Shown here: one piece after another, positions 34,971 through 43,860 of the stretch | How the letters are laid out: each line of letters opens with the position of its first letter | Numbering within the stretch: position 1 is the stretch's first letter | Source of the DNA: an uncultured Lachnospiraceae bacterium | GTDB taxonomy: Bacteria; Bacillota; Clostridia; Lachnospirales; Lachnospiraceae | DNA: 64,000 nt | NCBI GenBank assembly: GCA_902788035.1 | Contig: CADAIL010000007.1 | Span: forward strand, 110,869 to 174,868 | Direction: 5' to 3' | Notes under the pieces: generated by a model | What the model saw: the letters and a program-made list of their open reading frames with translations, nothing else | Databases searched by the model: none | What the model was told of the DNA's origin: nothing | Program-made: the position numbers and the translations under genes

Positions 34971-36230
34971 TCATTTCCCGACTTTGTGCAGATAGGTAAG
35001 GTCATCCCCCGACTCGCCTTTGATAACGAGCCTGATCTCACGGATCATTTCCGCGGAGGATGTCGTGTGCTGGAACATATCCTGCTCCGTGCACCAGACA
35101 TTGCCGCTCTTTACGGCCTTAAAATCCGAAAAAAGGGGACTCTTTTGGAGAAGATCATCCACTGTCCCGATCTCACCGTCAATAGTTGCATTATAAATCA
35201 ATATGTCGGCATCCACACACCCGGCATAGAAATCTTCCATCTGCATATTCATGGTAGAAAGAGCGTTCTCTGACTCCATTCCCGGAAGCTCGGGCACGTA
35301 GGAGCCTCCTGCAAGGCGGATCATACGAGCGACATAGTCTCCGGACTTTCGGACATTTGCAAGACCGGCTGAAGTGAGATAGAAGAAGGCGACGGTCTTT
35401 GTGTCCTGTGCGTCCGCGCTCTCCCTGATCACATCCTCCGCAGTTTCTTTCTGCTCATTAAAGAAGCTCTCAGCCTCGTCCTCACGGTCAAAAAGAAGAC
35501 CGTACAGGCGAATCCACTCCGTACGTCCGATCGGATGAGACTCGTAACTTGAGTGCTCGACCATAACGGGGATGCCCAGCGACTCAATCTTCTCCTTCAC
35601 CTCCGGCGTGTGGTAGATCATGGTCGACTCAATTGCGAGAGAACACTCCTCCATAAGCAGCGCTTCGTAGTCTGGAGCGCTGTACTTGCCGACATAAACC
35701 ATATCTCCACTGTCGAGGGCTTCCGCCGCCGAAGCAATGCTCCAGTCCTCTTCCTTCGTGCTGGTCATTGTCACACAGGGAACAGTTCCCAGCGCATCCA
35801 TGAAATCCATGGCTGAGGAGGCAGCCAGATAAACATTTTGAAGTGGCTTTCGGATCACAGTCACGTCATCCGGGAGCCCGGAGGGCGCGTCATAGCCTTC
35901 CTCGACGACCAGGTATCGCCCGGTGCCCTCGATCGTAACAAGCTCACAGGCGTCACCGTAGTAGTCCACTTGGAACTGATCCGCATAGACAAGCTCCATG
36001 CTGCGGTCCGGCTTCATATCAGCCCAGACCAATGCATTGTCTGAAGCACTGCGGTCGGAAATGCTCTGCGTGTCCTTCTCATCCGCGCTGTATCCGGAAT
36101 CGAAGCCCGGGCTGTCGGCATCTTCCGTGTGCTGCCCGGTACCGGACACACCACTGCCACCGCCGCTGTCCTGCCCTCCGCAAGCCATAAGACAAACTGC
36201 CGCAAACACTGCGGCAGCTGTCCATCTCAT
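34971..36230 (-). CDS. Substrate-binding lipoprotein of a FecB/BtuF-type importer
   Basis: The 419-aa product has a short lipoprotein signal (VCLMAC, Cys17), a Ser/Asp/Gly linker, then the two-lobed FecB/BtuF fold from about residue 80: IRKPLQNVYLAASSAMDFMDALG, MVYVGKYSAPDYEALLMEECSLAIESTMIYH and VKSGNVWCTEQDMFQHTTS. It would capture the ligand outside the cell for the FecCD permease. ATG 36230 lies one base after the preceding stop codon, suggesting coupled translation; a start at 36278 would overlap the previous gene. No ligand can be assigned, but the cluster suggests a tetrapyrrole or corrinoid. Confidence 0.88.
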   Translation of the reverse strand: MRWTAAAVFAAVCLMACGGQDSGGGSGVSGTGQHTEDADSPGFDSGYSADEKDTQSISDRSASDNALVWADMKPDRSMELVYADQFQVDYYGDACELVTIEGTGRYLVVEEGYDAPSGLPDDVTVIRKPLQNVYLAASSAMDFMDALGTVPCVTMTSTKEEDWSIASAAEALDSGDMVYVGKYSAPDYEALLMEECSLAIESTMIYHTPEVKEKIESLGIPVMVEHSSYESHPIGRTEWIRLYGLLFDREDEAESFFNEQKETAEDVIRESADAQDTKTVAFFYLTSAGLANVRKSGDYVARMIRLAGGSYVPELPGMESENALSTMNMQMEDFYAGCVDADILIYNATIDGEIGTVDDLLQKSPLFSDFKAVKSGNVWCTEQDMFQHTTSSAEMIREIRLVIKGESGDDLTYLHKVGK

Positions 36231-36231
36231 T

Positions 36232-37239
36232 TTATTTAATTGTCTTTGAATCAAATGTAAGAGTGTATTCAATTTCATAAGGTTTGCTCATCGCTGTTGT
36301 GTCGGCTGTGACCTGCATCGGCCTGTCGAAAACGGTGACCGGTATCTCGAACGTCGATCCGCCCTCAAGAGTGATCGGATCATATCTTGTTCCGTCGACG
36401 ATCATATAGTCGTAGTTAGAAGAGCCCCAGGTAATCGTTGCGGTCGCAGTGCCCCCCTCGATCTTAAGAGGTGCCGGTGACTGGACCGAAGCCCTGCCCG
36501 AACCGCCTGCCAGAGCTACCTCTACTTCGTATTCTCCGTCAGTCAGTCCCAGGTCTGCTGCTTTTGTCAGCGCTTCATCCTTCCAAGCGGATATCGGCAG
36601 CGAATCAGACCTTGCGACCAGAGTTCTCGCGTACCATTTTTCCTTGCGCTTGCTGAAAGCGGCGCAGTCGATGCCTTTATCCAGAGCTTCGACCGGAATC
36701 GTGAAGGTGTGGACTCCATCAGCATTTTCTGCAAATGGCAGATACTCCTTCTCACCTGCATTCACCGCCTCCTCGGGCGTTCCCATAAAGAGGTACAGGT
36801 AACCGGTGCCTTTCATTGTCAGTGTGGCATACATGTGATCCGCTTCTACGGTAAGTTCTGCGGACTCAATGCTGAACATGGATGAGCTAGAAGCCACAGT
36901 TACGGGATACGTCCCTTCAACGAGGCTGTCGACCCCGACCGGTACCATCCAATCTTCCACAACAGTCTCCACGTCGGTCATTTCAGAGGCGTCCGCGATC
37001 CTTGAGTCCGTTCCTTCTGAACTCTTCTCGCTATCAGTTTCTGCCGCACTGCTCTCTGACTCCGGGTCTTCTGCGGAAGATTCAGCTTTTTCCTCGGCGC
37101 TCACGTCCGCGGAAGCCACTGTGGCGCTCTCATTGGCAGCCACGCTCTGGGCAGTGTCGCTTACGCTGCTGCCGCAGCCTGCCAGTGTACCTGATGCTAC
37201 AAGTGCCGCCAACAATATAGCGGCCAATTTGTTTTTCAT
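36232..37239 (-). CDS. Surface lipoprotein with two beta-sandwich domains, probable ligand receptor
   Basis: The 335-aa product has a lipoprotein signal (TLAGC, Cys near residue 21), a Ser/Glu/Ala-rich stalk to about residue 105 and two all-beta domains of about 110 residues. The first contains DSLVEGTYPVTVASSSSMFSIESAELTVEADHMYATLTMKG in outline. The second has DGEYEVEVALAGGSGRASV and NYDYMIVDGTRYDP. The second half resembles NEAT-like surface domains, but I cannot name it safely. Its place between CbiK and the importer suggests capture or relay of the imported ligand. AAGGAG precedes the start. Confidence 0.75.
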   Translation of the reverse strand: MKNKLAAILLAALVASGTLAGCGSSVSDTAQSVAANESATVASADVSAEEKAESSAEDPESESSAAETDSEKSSEGTDSRIADASEMTDVETVVEDWMVPVGVDSLVEGTYPVTVASSSSMFSIESAELTVEADHMYATLTMKGTGYLYLFMGTPEEAVNAGEKEYLPFAENADGVHTFTIPVEALDKGIDCAAFSKRKEKWYARTLVARSDSLPISAWKDEALTKAADLGLTDGEYEVEVALAGGSGRASVQSPAPLKIEGGTATATITWGSSNYDYMIVDGTRYDPITLEGGSTFEIPVTVFDRPMQVTADTTAMSKPYEIEYTLTFDSKTIK

Positions 37240-37333
37240 CGTATGTCTCCTTACGTTGCTCATTACCGCCTTTATGGCTGAATACTCGCTGTCAAACATC
37301 AACTGCACATGAATCAGCCTCCAGGTTGTCATT

Positions 37334-37628
37334 GTGACAGTTCAGACAGGCTGCAGCAAAGTTTCAGGATCCGGCGCAAAGATCATCTTCATCGAAAAGC
37401 GCATATCCTTCCCTACGAGCTTGCGTAGGCGACAAGCCAAGGTGCCTGATTCGTGCTCGCACGAAAGGAAGGCACTTTGGCGCCCGCCCGACATCGAGCG
37501 TGAAACGCGAGATGAAGGCGGCTTGCCGCCTATGCGATCTCTCAGTCGGATATGCAATGCTTTTCTCACGAAGATGGATGCTTTGCTGCCGGAAACGTTG
37601 CATAAGAACAGCCTGTCTGAACTGTCAC
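37334..37628. repeat. R1 long hairpin repeat, copy d (long form)
   Basis: 295 bp. The outer arms pair perfectly over 20 bp (GTGACAGTTCAGACAGGCTG). The core is present and the inner stem is GCATATCC/GGATATGC. The tip is enlarged by about 90 bp into a branched structure (CCAAGGTGCCT/AGGCACTTTGG closing TTCGTG-ctcg-CACGAA; GGCGG-cttg-CCGCC). It separates the CbiK gene from the rest of its cluster. Confidence 0.93.
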
Positions 37629-37681
37629 ATGTCAACAAACCCAGACCGAATCCCGTGCGAAGGTATATGCTAATGTGGAGA

Positions 37682-38734
37682 TTATTCAGCAAGAGCGGAT
37701 TCCACGAACTTCTGCAAATGCTCCACATACATCTGCTGGATCTCCGGCTGCTGGCCAAGGCCTTCAAGAACACACTCCACGCTGTAGCCTTCCGCTTCGA
37801 ACTGGCTCTTCCAGGAGTCTTCCTCATCGCCCGCCATGTCATTATTTGCATGATCACCGGCAACGACCATGAGCGGCATAAGGACTACTCTCTTGTATTC
37901 TCCCTCGCCGACAGCAGCCATCACATCTTCAAGAGACGGAGTAGCTTCGACAGTTCCTACAAAGTAATTCTCGAAACCGTCAGCTGTGAGAACTTCCTGC
38001 ATTTTCGCATATACGGCATTGGATTCTGCCTCTGTTCCGTGGCCCATGAAGCAAATGGCGGTCTCGCCGTCATCATATTCTGCTGTCCGCGCTGTGATGA
38101 TTTTCGCAACTTCCTCGAAATCTCCATCCTCCGCGAGAAGGTTCTCGCCCATGGTGATGCTTTCAAATGCATCCGCGTACGACATGACCTCCTCCTCAAG
38201 ATCATGGTACTCTAAGCCTGCCATGAGGTGTGTCGGCTGCACGACCAGGTTCTTTACCCCATTGTCCACAGCCCGGTCAAGAGCTTCTTTCACATTGTCG
38301 ATCTTGATGCCGTCCCGCTTATTGACATGATCGATGATAATCTGGCTCGTGAAGGCCCTGCGCACAGACCAGTCCGGGAAGGCTTCTCGGATCGCGTTCT
38401 CGATGCCGCCGATCGTAAGTCTTCTGCTGTCATTGAAGCTCGTGCCGAAGCTCACAACGAGAATCTCATTCTCTCCGATCTCATCCTGATTGCCCGGATC
38501 ATCGAGGGATGCGTCGCCCGTCTCATAATTCTCTTCGTCTTCTTCATCTGCCGCTTCGCTCTCATCTGTCACAGGAACGGACTCTGCCGCGGATTCCTCG
38601 ATCACGTCAGCTGCAGATTCTGCCGTATCCGCAGTCTCCCCCGACGGGGCAGCGTTTTCTGCTGTACCTCCGCATCCGATGAGTGTGCCGATCAGGGCTG
38701 CGCTGAGTAATAATGTTGCAATTCTTCTTTTCAT
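37682..38734 (-). CDS. cbiK: Lipid-anchored sirohydrochlorin cobaltochelatase (CbiK-like)
   Basis: The 350-aa product has a lipoprotein signal (LIGC, Cys21), a 65-residue acidic linker and a CbiK domain from about residue 90. The active-site residues are present: His232 (MGHGTEAESN), Glu263 (GTVEATPS) and His295 (AGDHANN). CbiK inserts cobalt into sirohydrochlorin and is normally cytoplasmic; the lipobox places this one outside the membrane. It is preceded by a cobalamin riboswitch and followed by a FecCD-type importer cluster. It may metallate, or remove metal from, an imported tetrapyrrole. That function is inference. Confidence 0.88.
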   Translation of the reverse strand: MKRRIATLLLSAALIGTLIGCGGTAENAAPSGETADTAESAADVIEESAAESVPVTDESEAADEEDEENYETGDASLDDPGNQDEIGENEILVVSFGTSFNDSRRLTIGGIENAIREAFPDWSVRRAFTSQIIIDHVNKRDGIKIDNVKEALDRAVDNGVKNLVVQPTHLMAGLEYHDLEEEVMSYADAFESITMGENLLAEDGDFEEVAKIITARTAEYDDGETAICFMGHGTEAESNAVYAKMQEVLTADGFENYFVGTVEATPSLEDVMAAVGEGEYKRVVLMPLMVVAGDHANNDMAGDEEDSWKSQFEAEGYSVECVLEGLGQQPEIQQMYVEHLQKFVESALAE

Positions 38735-38783
38735 GTTGTGCCTCCTTTGATTTTCCCGCCGCGGATCAAAAAAGGCATGCAGG

Positions 38784-39065
38784 AAAAAACCCTCCGCGTG
38801 GGAGGGCGCACTTATCCCTGCAGCTGCCCCGCAGGGATGATGGTACGACCAATGCCTCGTGATCCGGAGCGGATGCTCCTGTACCGGCATACGGCAGGTT
38901 TCCTGGCTTCGGATCATCATACGCCGCGCTGCCTTCCCGGCTTTCGCCAGTGACATTCTGCGCGCCGCACTCCCCTTTCACAGTGACGAGATCGTACAGG
39001 ATTTGCACCTGTTTCCCTTTTACCCTCCGCGCTGACTCCGCGCGCAGGCACCGTATACCTATTTA
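38784..39065 (-). promoter_or_regulatory. Cobalamin riboswitch with terminator
   Basis: On the minus strand the B12 aptamer shows GGGAAACAGGTGCAAATCC, then GTCACTGGCGAAAGCCGGGAAGG, then AAGCCAGGAAACCTGCC, in the right order. Downstream is an intrinsic terminator, CCCTCCcacgcGGAGGG with six T (about 38807-38784), about 50 bp before the CbiK start. Cobalamin binding is expected to end transcription and switch off cbiK and probably the importer genes. Confidence 0.95.
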
Positions 39066-39135
39066 GTTTTAGCGGGACTCCCCCGCGATACGAAAAGTAT
39101 ACCACGCAAAGCCCCGGCGGTAAAGTGCTCGGAAG

Positions 39136-39429
39136 TAACAGTTCATGCGGGCTGCATCCGAATCTCTGAAGCCGGCAGTAAGCATCATCTTCATCGAAAA
39201 GCGCAGGTCCTACCCTCCGAGCCTGCGTAGGCGACAAGCCAAGGTGTCTGATTCGTGCTCGCACGAAAGAAAGGCACTTTGGCGCCCGCCCGACATCGAG
39301 CGTGAAACGCGAGATGAAGGCGGCTTGCCGACTACCTGGTATCTCAGTCGGACCTGCAATGCTTTTCTCACGAAGAAGGATGCCTCACTGCCGGCAACGA
39401 ACTATGAAAGCAGCCCATCCGAACTGTTA
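39136..39429. repeat. R1 long hairpin repeat, copy e (long form)
   Basis: 294 bp. The outer arms TAACAGTTC and GAACTGTTA enclose the usual core (right arm with one change, AAGAAGGATG). The inner stem is GCAGGTCC/GGACCTGC, and the enlarged tip is nearly identical to copy d. It lies between the riboswitch leader and the divergent sulfatase gene. Confidence 0.93.
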
Positions 39430-39577
39430 CCGATGAATCCCACCGCAAGGCACTAATCTGAGATTTGCAATAGCACTGTTTCCCACGTATAATGTCAATA
39501 TACACTGCGAGAGGGTAACGGTCGGAATCCGAACTTTCGCCCCGCATGCAGAACCTCAACGTACGGAAGGAGTCCCC

Positions 39578-41152
39578 ATGACGCCCGGACTTATACTGAC
39601 GCTTGTAAAATACGCGTTTTCTGCACTGCTCACTTTCATATCGATCGCGTGCACTAAAAATATAAAATACACTATATCATCGCTGCTTGAGCTCGCCTGC
39701 ATCTTCCTCATTGTCAACGCTCTCCTGCCCGCCGCGCACCTGCCTGTGATCATCTTAAGTGACCTGCTCAGCCTACTTTTCAACGCCCAAATGTTGGTCC
39801 TGTCCTTCGGAGCTGTCTACATCACTCTGGTCATGCTCACGAACCTGGACTCCCTGGAAGACCTCTTCGGCAAGCTCGTTCAGTACCTGATTGCGATCGC
39901 AGTCGTGCTGGCATTCACGTTCCTGCCGGTGAGTCACGTCGCCGGTATCCCGGCATTCATCCTGCCTGTGGTCATCGCCGCTGATATTGTTTTCCTGGTC
40001 GTATTTGGCGCGCAGTACTCTCCGACATATGGTCTCTATGACCTGATCCGAACTGTAGTGCTGAACATACGCCGCACAAAGCTTGTGCAGAGGCTCCCCG
40101 ACGCAAAAGAGAAATTTGCCAAAGACCTCATCGATGATTACAGGGAAAAGCCGAAGAGTCTGCCCGAGAATCCGAGCATTATTCTGATCTTCACGGAAGG
40201 ACTCTCCCAGCACATGATTTCCGACAAACGGAACATCATGCCGAACTTTCAGGCTTACCAGAAAAAGTCGCTGAACTTCACTAACTATTACAACCACACC
40301 TACGCGACCTACTGCGCCCTGATCGGCCAGCTGACAAGCGGCTATCAACTTAACAATTACGACCAAAGCAGCCTGACGTCACTGCAGGGGATTCTGAAAG
40401 GCCGCGGCTATCACACGACCGTGATCAACACAGAGCCGCGAAACAAGCTCTTTACAGCTTATCTGGGCGGAATGGGATTTGATGAGGTGAGGGGATCCGA
40501 GATCACTGACCTTCAGGGCGAGGCCCACAGCCTCTCCGACCGACAGGCCTACGAGCTCCTCTTCGACGCCGCTAAGGAGAATCACGCTAAAGGCACCCCG
40601 CATCTCACCGTGATCTACACATTCGGCTCGCATATCTCATTTGACTCGCCGGATGAGAAATACGGAAACGGTAAGGACACGACGCTGAACAAAATGTATA
40701 ATCTTGATATACAGTTCGGCCGTTTCATGGAGAAATTCGAAGCAAGTGACATGGCGGACGACACCATTATCGTGATGACGGGTGACCACTGCGCATACGG
40801 AGACTTTTTTTATCGCGGAGCTTATCCGTACTATAAGCGTGCAAATGTCGACTGTGACGAAATGCCCCTCTTCATCCACCACAAAAATGTCCGTCCGGAA
40901 AACGTCGATGCATGCGGACGAAATACCCTGTGCATGGTCCCCACCCTGCTCGACTATCTGGATGTCAGCGCTCCGAATTATTTCCTTGGGACGTCTCTTT
41001 TCGGGCCTTCCGGGAAATACGACACCATTTTCTTCGACGCGACCTACCAGCTGACAACAAAAAACGGACAGATCCGGGAGCTGACGAAAGAAGAACTACG
41101 CCTGCTCGAACCTGTCCTCATGGACTATTTCGCGGCGAAAGCCAAGCCGTAA
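39578..41152 (+). CDS. LTA synthase-like membrane sulfatase/phosphotransferase
   Basis: The 524-aa product has about five membrane segments in the first 155 residues and then an extracellular sulfatase-fold domain: IILIFTEGLSQHMI with the nucleophile region, SGYQLNNYDQSSLTSLQGILKGRGYHTTVI, and DTIIVMTGDHCAYGDF. The LTA synthase family transfers glycerol-phosphate or phosphoethanolamine to lipids or cell-wall polymers. Where LtaS has EGL(S/T)xxxxxxxxxxPN, this one has EGLSQHMISDKRNIMPN. GGAAGGAG precedes ATG 39578. The substrate is not certain. Confidence 0.82.
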   Translation: MTPGLILTLVKYAFSALLTFISIACTKNIKYTISSLLELACIFLIVNALLPAAHLPVIILSDLLSLLFNAQMLVLSFGAVYITLVMLTNLDSLEDLFGKLVQYLIAIAVVLAFTFLPVSHVAGIPAFILPVVIAADIVFLVVFGAQYSPTYGLYDLIRTVVLNIRRTKLVQRLPDAKEKFAKDLIDDYREKPKSLPENPSIILIFTEGLSQHMISDKRNIMPNFQAYQKKSLNFTNYYNHTYATYCALIGQLTSGYQLNNYDQSSLTSLQGILKGRGYHTTVINTEPRNKLFTAYLGGMGFDEVRGSEITDLQGEAHSLSDRQAYELLFDAAKENHAKGTPHLTVIYTFGSHISFDSPDEKYGNGKDTTLNKMYNLDIQFGRFMEKFEASDMADDTIIVMTGDHCAYGDFFYRGAYPYYKRANVDCDEMPLFIHHKNVRPENVDACGRNTLCMVPTLLDYLDVSAPNYFLGTSLFGPSGKYDTIFFDATYQLTTKNGQIRELTKEELRLLEPVLMDYFAAKAKP

Positions 41153-41262
41153 GTTTGATGAAAGCAGTTGCTGCCTGAATTTAGACACACAAGCGCATCA
41201 CTCAGCTCGCGCGAGATCAGAGATTGCGATTTACCGTTTCATGAATTGGCATGCTACAATAT

Positions 41263-41352
41263 TATCGGAACCGCTTCGCGAACCCGATAATCATAATTCG
41301 GGCGATTTCATCGCCCTTTTATCGGGAGTTCCTTGCGTAACTTCCGATAAGA
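41263..41352. repeat. Cluster of three hairpins built from TTATCGG repeats
   Basis: TTATCGG and its complement CCGATAA alternate four times. They give hairpins TTATCGGaac...CCGATAA and TTATCGGgag...CCGATAA around a central GGCGATttcATCGCC with TTTT after it. The middle hairpin can terminate the sulfatase gene. The whole may fold as a three-way structure ahead of the sugar-binding lipoprotein gene. Confidence 0.65.
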
Positions 41353-41390
41353 TATATTACCGGCTTTGAGCAATCAGATTGGAGACAGAT

Positions 41391-42530
41391 ATGAGAATAA
41401 AAAAACTTACCGCATATGTCCTGTGCCTAATAATGGCAGCCTGTCTGTCCGCCTGTACCGGCATAGTCGAACCCACCTCCGACCAGTCGACGACTGTGGA
41501 AACGGCAGAGCATTTCAATGTGGCTGTCTTCTACTTTGACTACGCCGACGCGTATATATCCGCGGTGCGCACAGCCCTGAACAAGGATCTGACCGACAGC
41601 GGCATACCCTACACCGAGTATGACGCCGCTTCCAACCAGGCGACGCAGAACTCCCAGATCGACAACGCCCTCGCCCACGGCGCAAGCATGCTGCTGGTCA
41701 ATATTGTCAGTTCCGGTTCAACAGATATCGCTGACTCCATATGCCTCAAGGCATACGTTGCCCACGTTCCGGTCGTCTTCTTCAACCGCTCCGTCGAAGC
41801 AGAGGGAGACGAGGGTGTCATCCTCGACTTCTACAGCAATGTGGCCTTTGTCGGGACAGACCCTGCGGAGGCAGGACACCTGCAGGGCCAGATGATCGGG
41901 CATTATCTTATCGAAAACTATGACAGATGCGATCTCAACGGTGACGGTGTCATCAGCTACGCTTCCTTTAAGGGCGAAGCCAAGAACGCCGAGGCTATCT
42001 ACCGCACACTGTACTCCGTTGAGGATACCAACCACATACTCAGGGCTAACGGGAAGCCTGCCCTCAGCTATTTCAACCCTTCGAGCGTAGACGAATTCCA
42101 GCTGGATCTGACAGGCAAATGGTCCATGGACGCAGTCAGAGACTACATGATGACCAACCTCGGTCAGTACAACGAGACCAGTAAAAACATGATCGAGCTT
42201 GTGATCTGCAACAGCGACACCATGGCGGAGGGAGCAATTCGCGCCCTTCAGGCTTTCGGCTATAACACCGGGGATGAAACAGCAACGACAATTCCCGTCT
42301 TCGGCGTCGACGCCTCTCCGGCAGGCCGACAGCTGATTTCAGAAGGTAAGATGGCAGGCACAGTCGTCCAGGATGCCCAGGGCATGGCACACTGTATCAG
42401 CCTGCTGACATCGAATGTAAATGAGGGGAAAGATCTCCTTGACGGAACAGAAGATTATGCGAGAGATACCAAGAACAAAATCGAGCACAAGTTGTATATT
42501 CCCTATTCCGTCTATGAACCGGAAAAATGA
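41391..42530 (+). CDS. MglB-like sugar-binding lipoprotein (orphan)
   Basis: The 379-aa product has a lipoprotein signal (CLSAC, Cys20) and a Peripla_BP_4 fold like galactose-binding MglB: FNVAVFYFDYADAYISAVRTAL, the EF-hand-like calcium loop DLNGDGVISY and VFGVDASPAGRQLISEG. It would bind galactose, glucose or a related sugar at the cell surface. No mglA or mglC genes adjoin it, so it either serves a transporter encoded elsewhere or acts as a receptor. GGAGACAG precedes ATG 41391. Confidence 0.87.
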   Translation: MRIKKLTAYVLCLIMAACLSACTGIVEPTSDQSTTVETAEHFNVAVFYFDYADAYISAVRTALNKDLTDSGIPYTEYDAASNQATQNSQIDNALAHGASMLLVNIVSSGSTDIADSICLKAYVAHVPVVFFNRSVEAEGDEGVILDFYSNVAFVGTDPAEAGHLQGQMIGHYLIENYDRCDLNGDGVISYASFKGEAKNAEAIYRTLYSVEDTNHILRANGKPALSYFNPSSVDEFQLDLTGKWSMDAVRDYMMTNLGQYNETSKNMIELVICNSDTMAEGAIRALQAFGYNTGDETATTIPVFGVDASPAGRQLISEGKMAGTVVQDAQGMAHCISLLTSNVNEGKDLLDGTEDYARDTKNKIEHKLYIPYSVYEPEK

Positions 42531-42563
42531 TTCGGTGCTGAGAGTGAAACATCGATTTGGATT

Positions 42564-42956
42564 TCAGAGCGGGATGCAGGTGAATATCGCTCTGCCTAAA
42601 ACAACATTTTCCTCAGACATAACGTTCACTTCCACAGTAGTAAGCCTGCGCCCTCTTTTAATGACGCAGGCTTCCGCATAAATACGGTCAATATTCAGTG
42701 CGGGACGAAGATAGTGGTAAGAAGCATCCGCTGTCGTAATTTTGTCTCCATAGGAGGCTGCCGCTGCTCCTGCAGCGACGTCCGCCAGTGTGAACAGACA
42801 TCCTCCATGAACAGATCCGATAGGGTTCGTATGATTCTCTGTAACTGCTAAGGCTGCCCTGGCATAACCCTCCGACATTTCAATCAGAGTTATTCCGTTG
42901 CTGACAGGAAATCTATTGACCGCGTTTCTTTCTTCTACCACTCTTTGATAATCCAT
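42564..42956 (-). CDS. PaaI-family hotdog thioesterase
   Basis: The 130-aa product has the PaaI signature NPIGSVHGGCLFTLADVAAGAAA with the HGG motif intact, followed by the hotdog strands (ADASYHYLRPA, VEVNVMSEENVVLGRA). It should hydrolyse acyl- or aryl-CoA. AGGAGG precedes the start. It is the last gene of the run sbcD-sbcC-prsW-yihY, only 9 bp behind yihY. Its link to those genes is unclear. Confidence 0.9.
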   Translation of the reverse strand: MDYQRVVEERNAVNRFPVSNGITLIEMSEGYARAALAVTENHTNPIGSVHGGCLFTLADVAAGAAAASYGDKITTADASYHYLRPALNIDRIYAEACVIKRGRRLTTVEVNVMSEENVVLGRAIFTCIPL

Positions 42957-42965
42957 TACTTCCTC

Positions 42966-43808
42966 CTACGAATCCTTATTTTCCCTATCCTGCCGCATCA
43001 CCTCATTGACTTCCGCGCCAATCATAATGATATACATGCTGAAATACAACCAGAACATGACTATGGCCAGCGTCGTAAGCGAACCATACATAGAAAACGC
43101 ATGGAACGCGCCGAGATAAACCGTTACGAACAGGGAAAACGCCATCCAGCCGATCGTAGCCACAAAAGCCCCGGGCAGCTGCTCTGAAAACTTCAGCTTC
43201 TTGTGCGGGAACCACCTGTACATGAGCGAGATTCCCAAAGTCATGAGGAATATGACGTAGACCGTGCGCATGGCGGTGGAATACAGATAAAGAGGTACTC
43301 CCTTCGGCCTCATATGCAGGAGGAAGGTCCTCACATTCCTCCAGAAGACCGTCATCGCTGCGGCGAACATGAGCAGAATCGCAAGGCAGATCGTATATAG
43401 CAATGCCCAGAGTCTTATAATGAACCAGTTCTTGAGTTCCGTTATTCCCGCGATCCGGTCAAGCCCGGTCGACAGCGCGTGCATGGATTTCGAAGCAGCC
43501 CACAGCGTCGTGACAGATGAGATTCCGATATATCCAAAAGATGAGGAATACAGCTCCTGCAAGATGTCATGCAGGGCCGGCAGCAGATAGTCCGGGAAAA
43601 TGGAATCGACCGCAAAGAGCAGGTCCTCCTGACTGACCGGCGCGTACTTCATGAGCTGCAGAAGCAGGATCAGGAACGGGAACAGCGACATCAGTATGAA
43701 GAAAGCTGATTGCGCTGCGTAAGCCCCGACCTGATCATCCGTCGACTTGCCTATGACACGGACGACAAAGCCTGCCGGTTCAAATATCTTCTTTATGAGT
43801 CTCTTCAT
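42966..43808 (-). CDS. YihY/BrkB-family membrane protein
   Basis: The 280-aa product has six membrane segments and YihY family patterns (AAQSAFFILMSLFPFLILLLQLMKYAP; WAASKSMHALSTGLDRI; GAFVATIGWMAFSLFVTVYLGAF; ending MIGAEVNEV). Members were once annotated as ribonuclease BN but are membrane proteins of unsettled function. It is 52 bp after prsW and 9 bp before the thioesterase gene, so the three are probably transcribed together. Confidence 0.92.
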   Translation of the reverse strand: MKRLIKKIFEPAGFVVRVIGKSTDDQVGAYAAQSAFFILMSLFPFLILLLQLMKYAPVSQEDLLFAVDSIFPDYLLPALHDILQELYSSSFGYIGISSVTTLWAASKSMHALSTGLDRIAGITELKNWFIIRLWALLYTICLAILLMFAAAMTVFWRNVRTFLLHMRPKGVPLYLYSTAMRTVYVIFLMTLGISLMYRWFPHKKLKFSEQLPGAFVATIGWMAFSLFVTVYLGAFHAFSMYGSLTTLAIVMFWLYFSMYIIMIGAEVNEVMRQDRENKDS

Positions 43809-43860
43809 ATTTCTAAACCCTCAGCAGACAACAACTCCGACACCTTACCGACCGAAATCA

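Noticed and set aside
37334..38215. A + strand frame running through repeat R1d, whose first part shares a peptide with the frame through R1e
   Set aside because: The shared peptide follows from the near-identical DNA of the two repeats. Most of the first frame is antisense to cbiK, and the other R1 copies do not keep a common frame.
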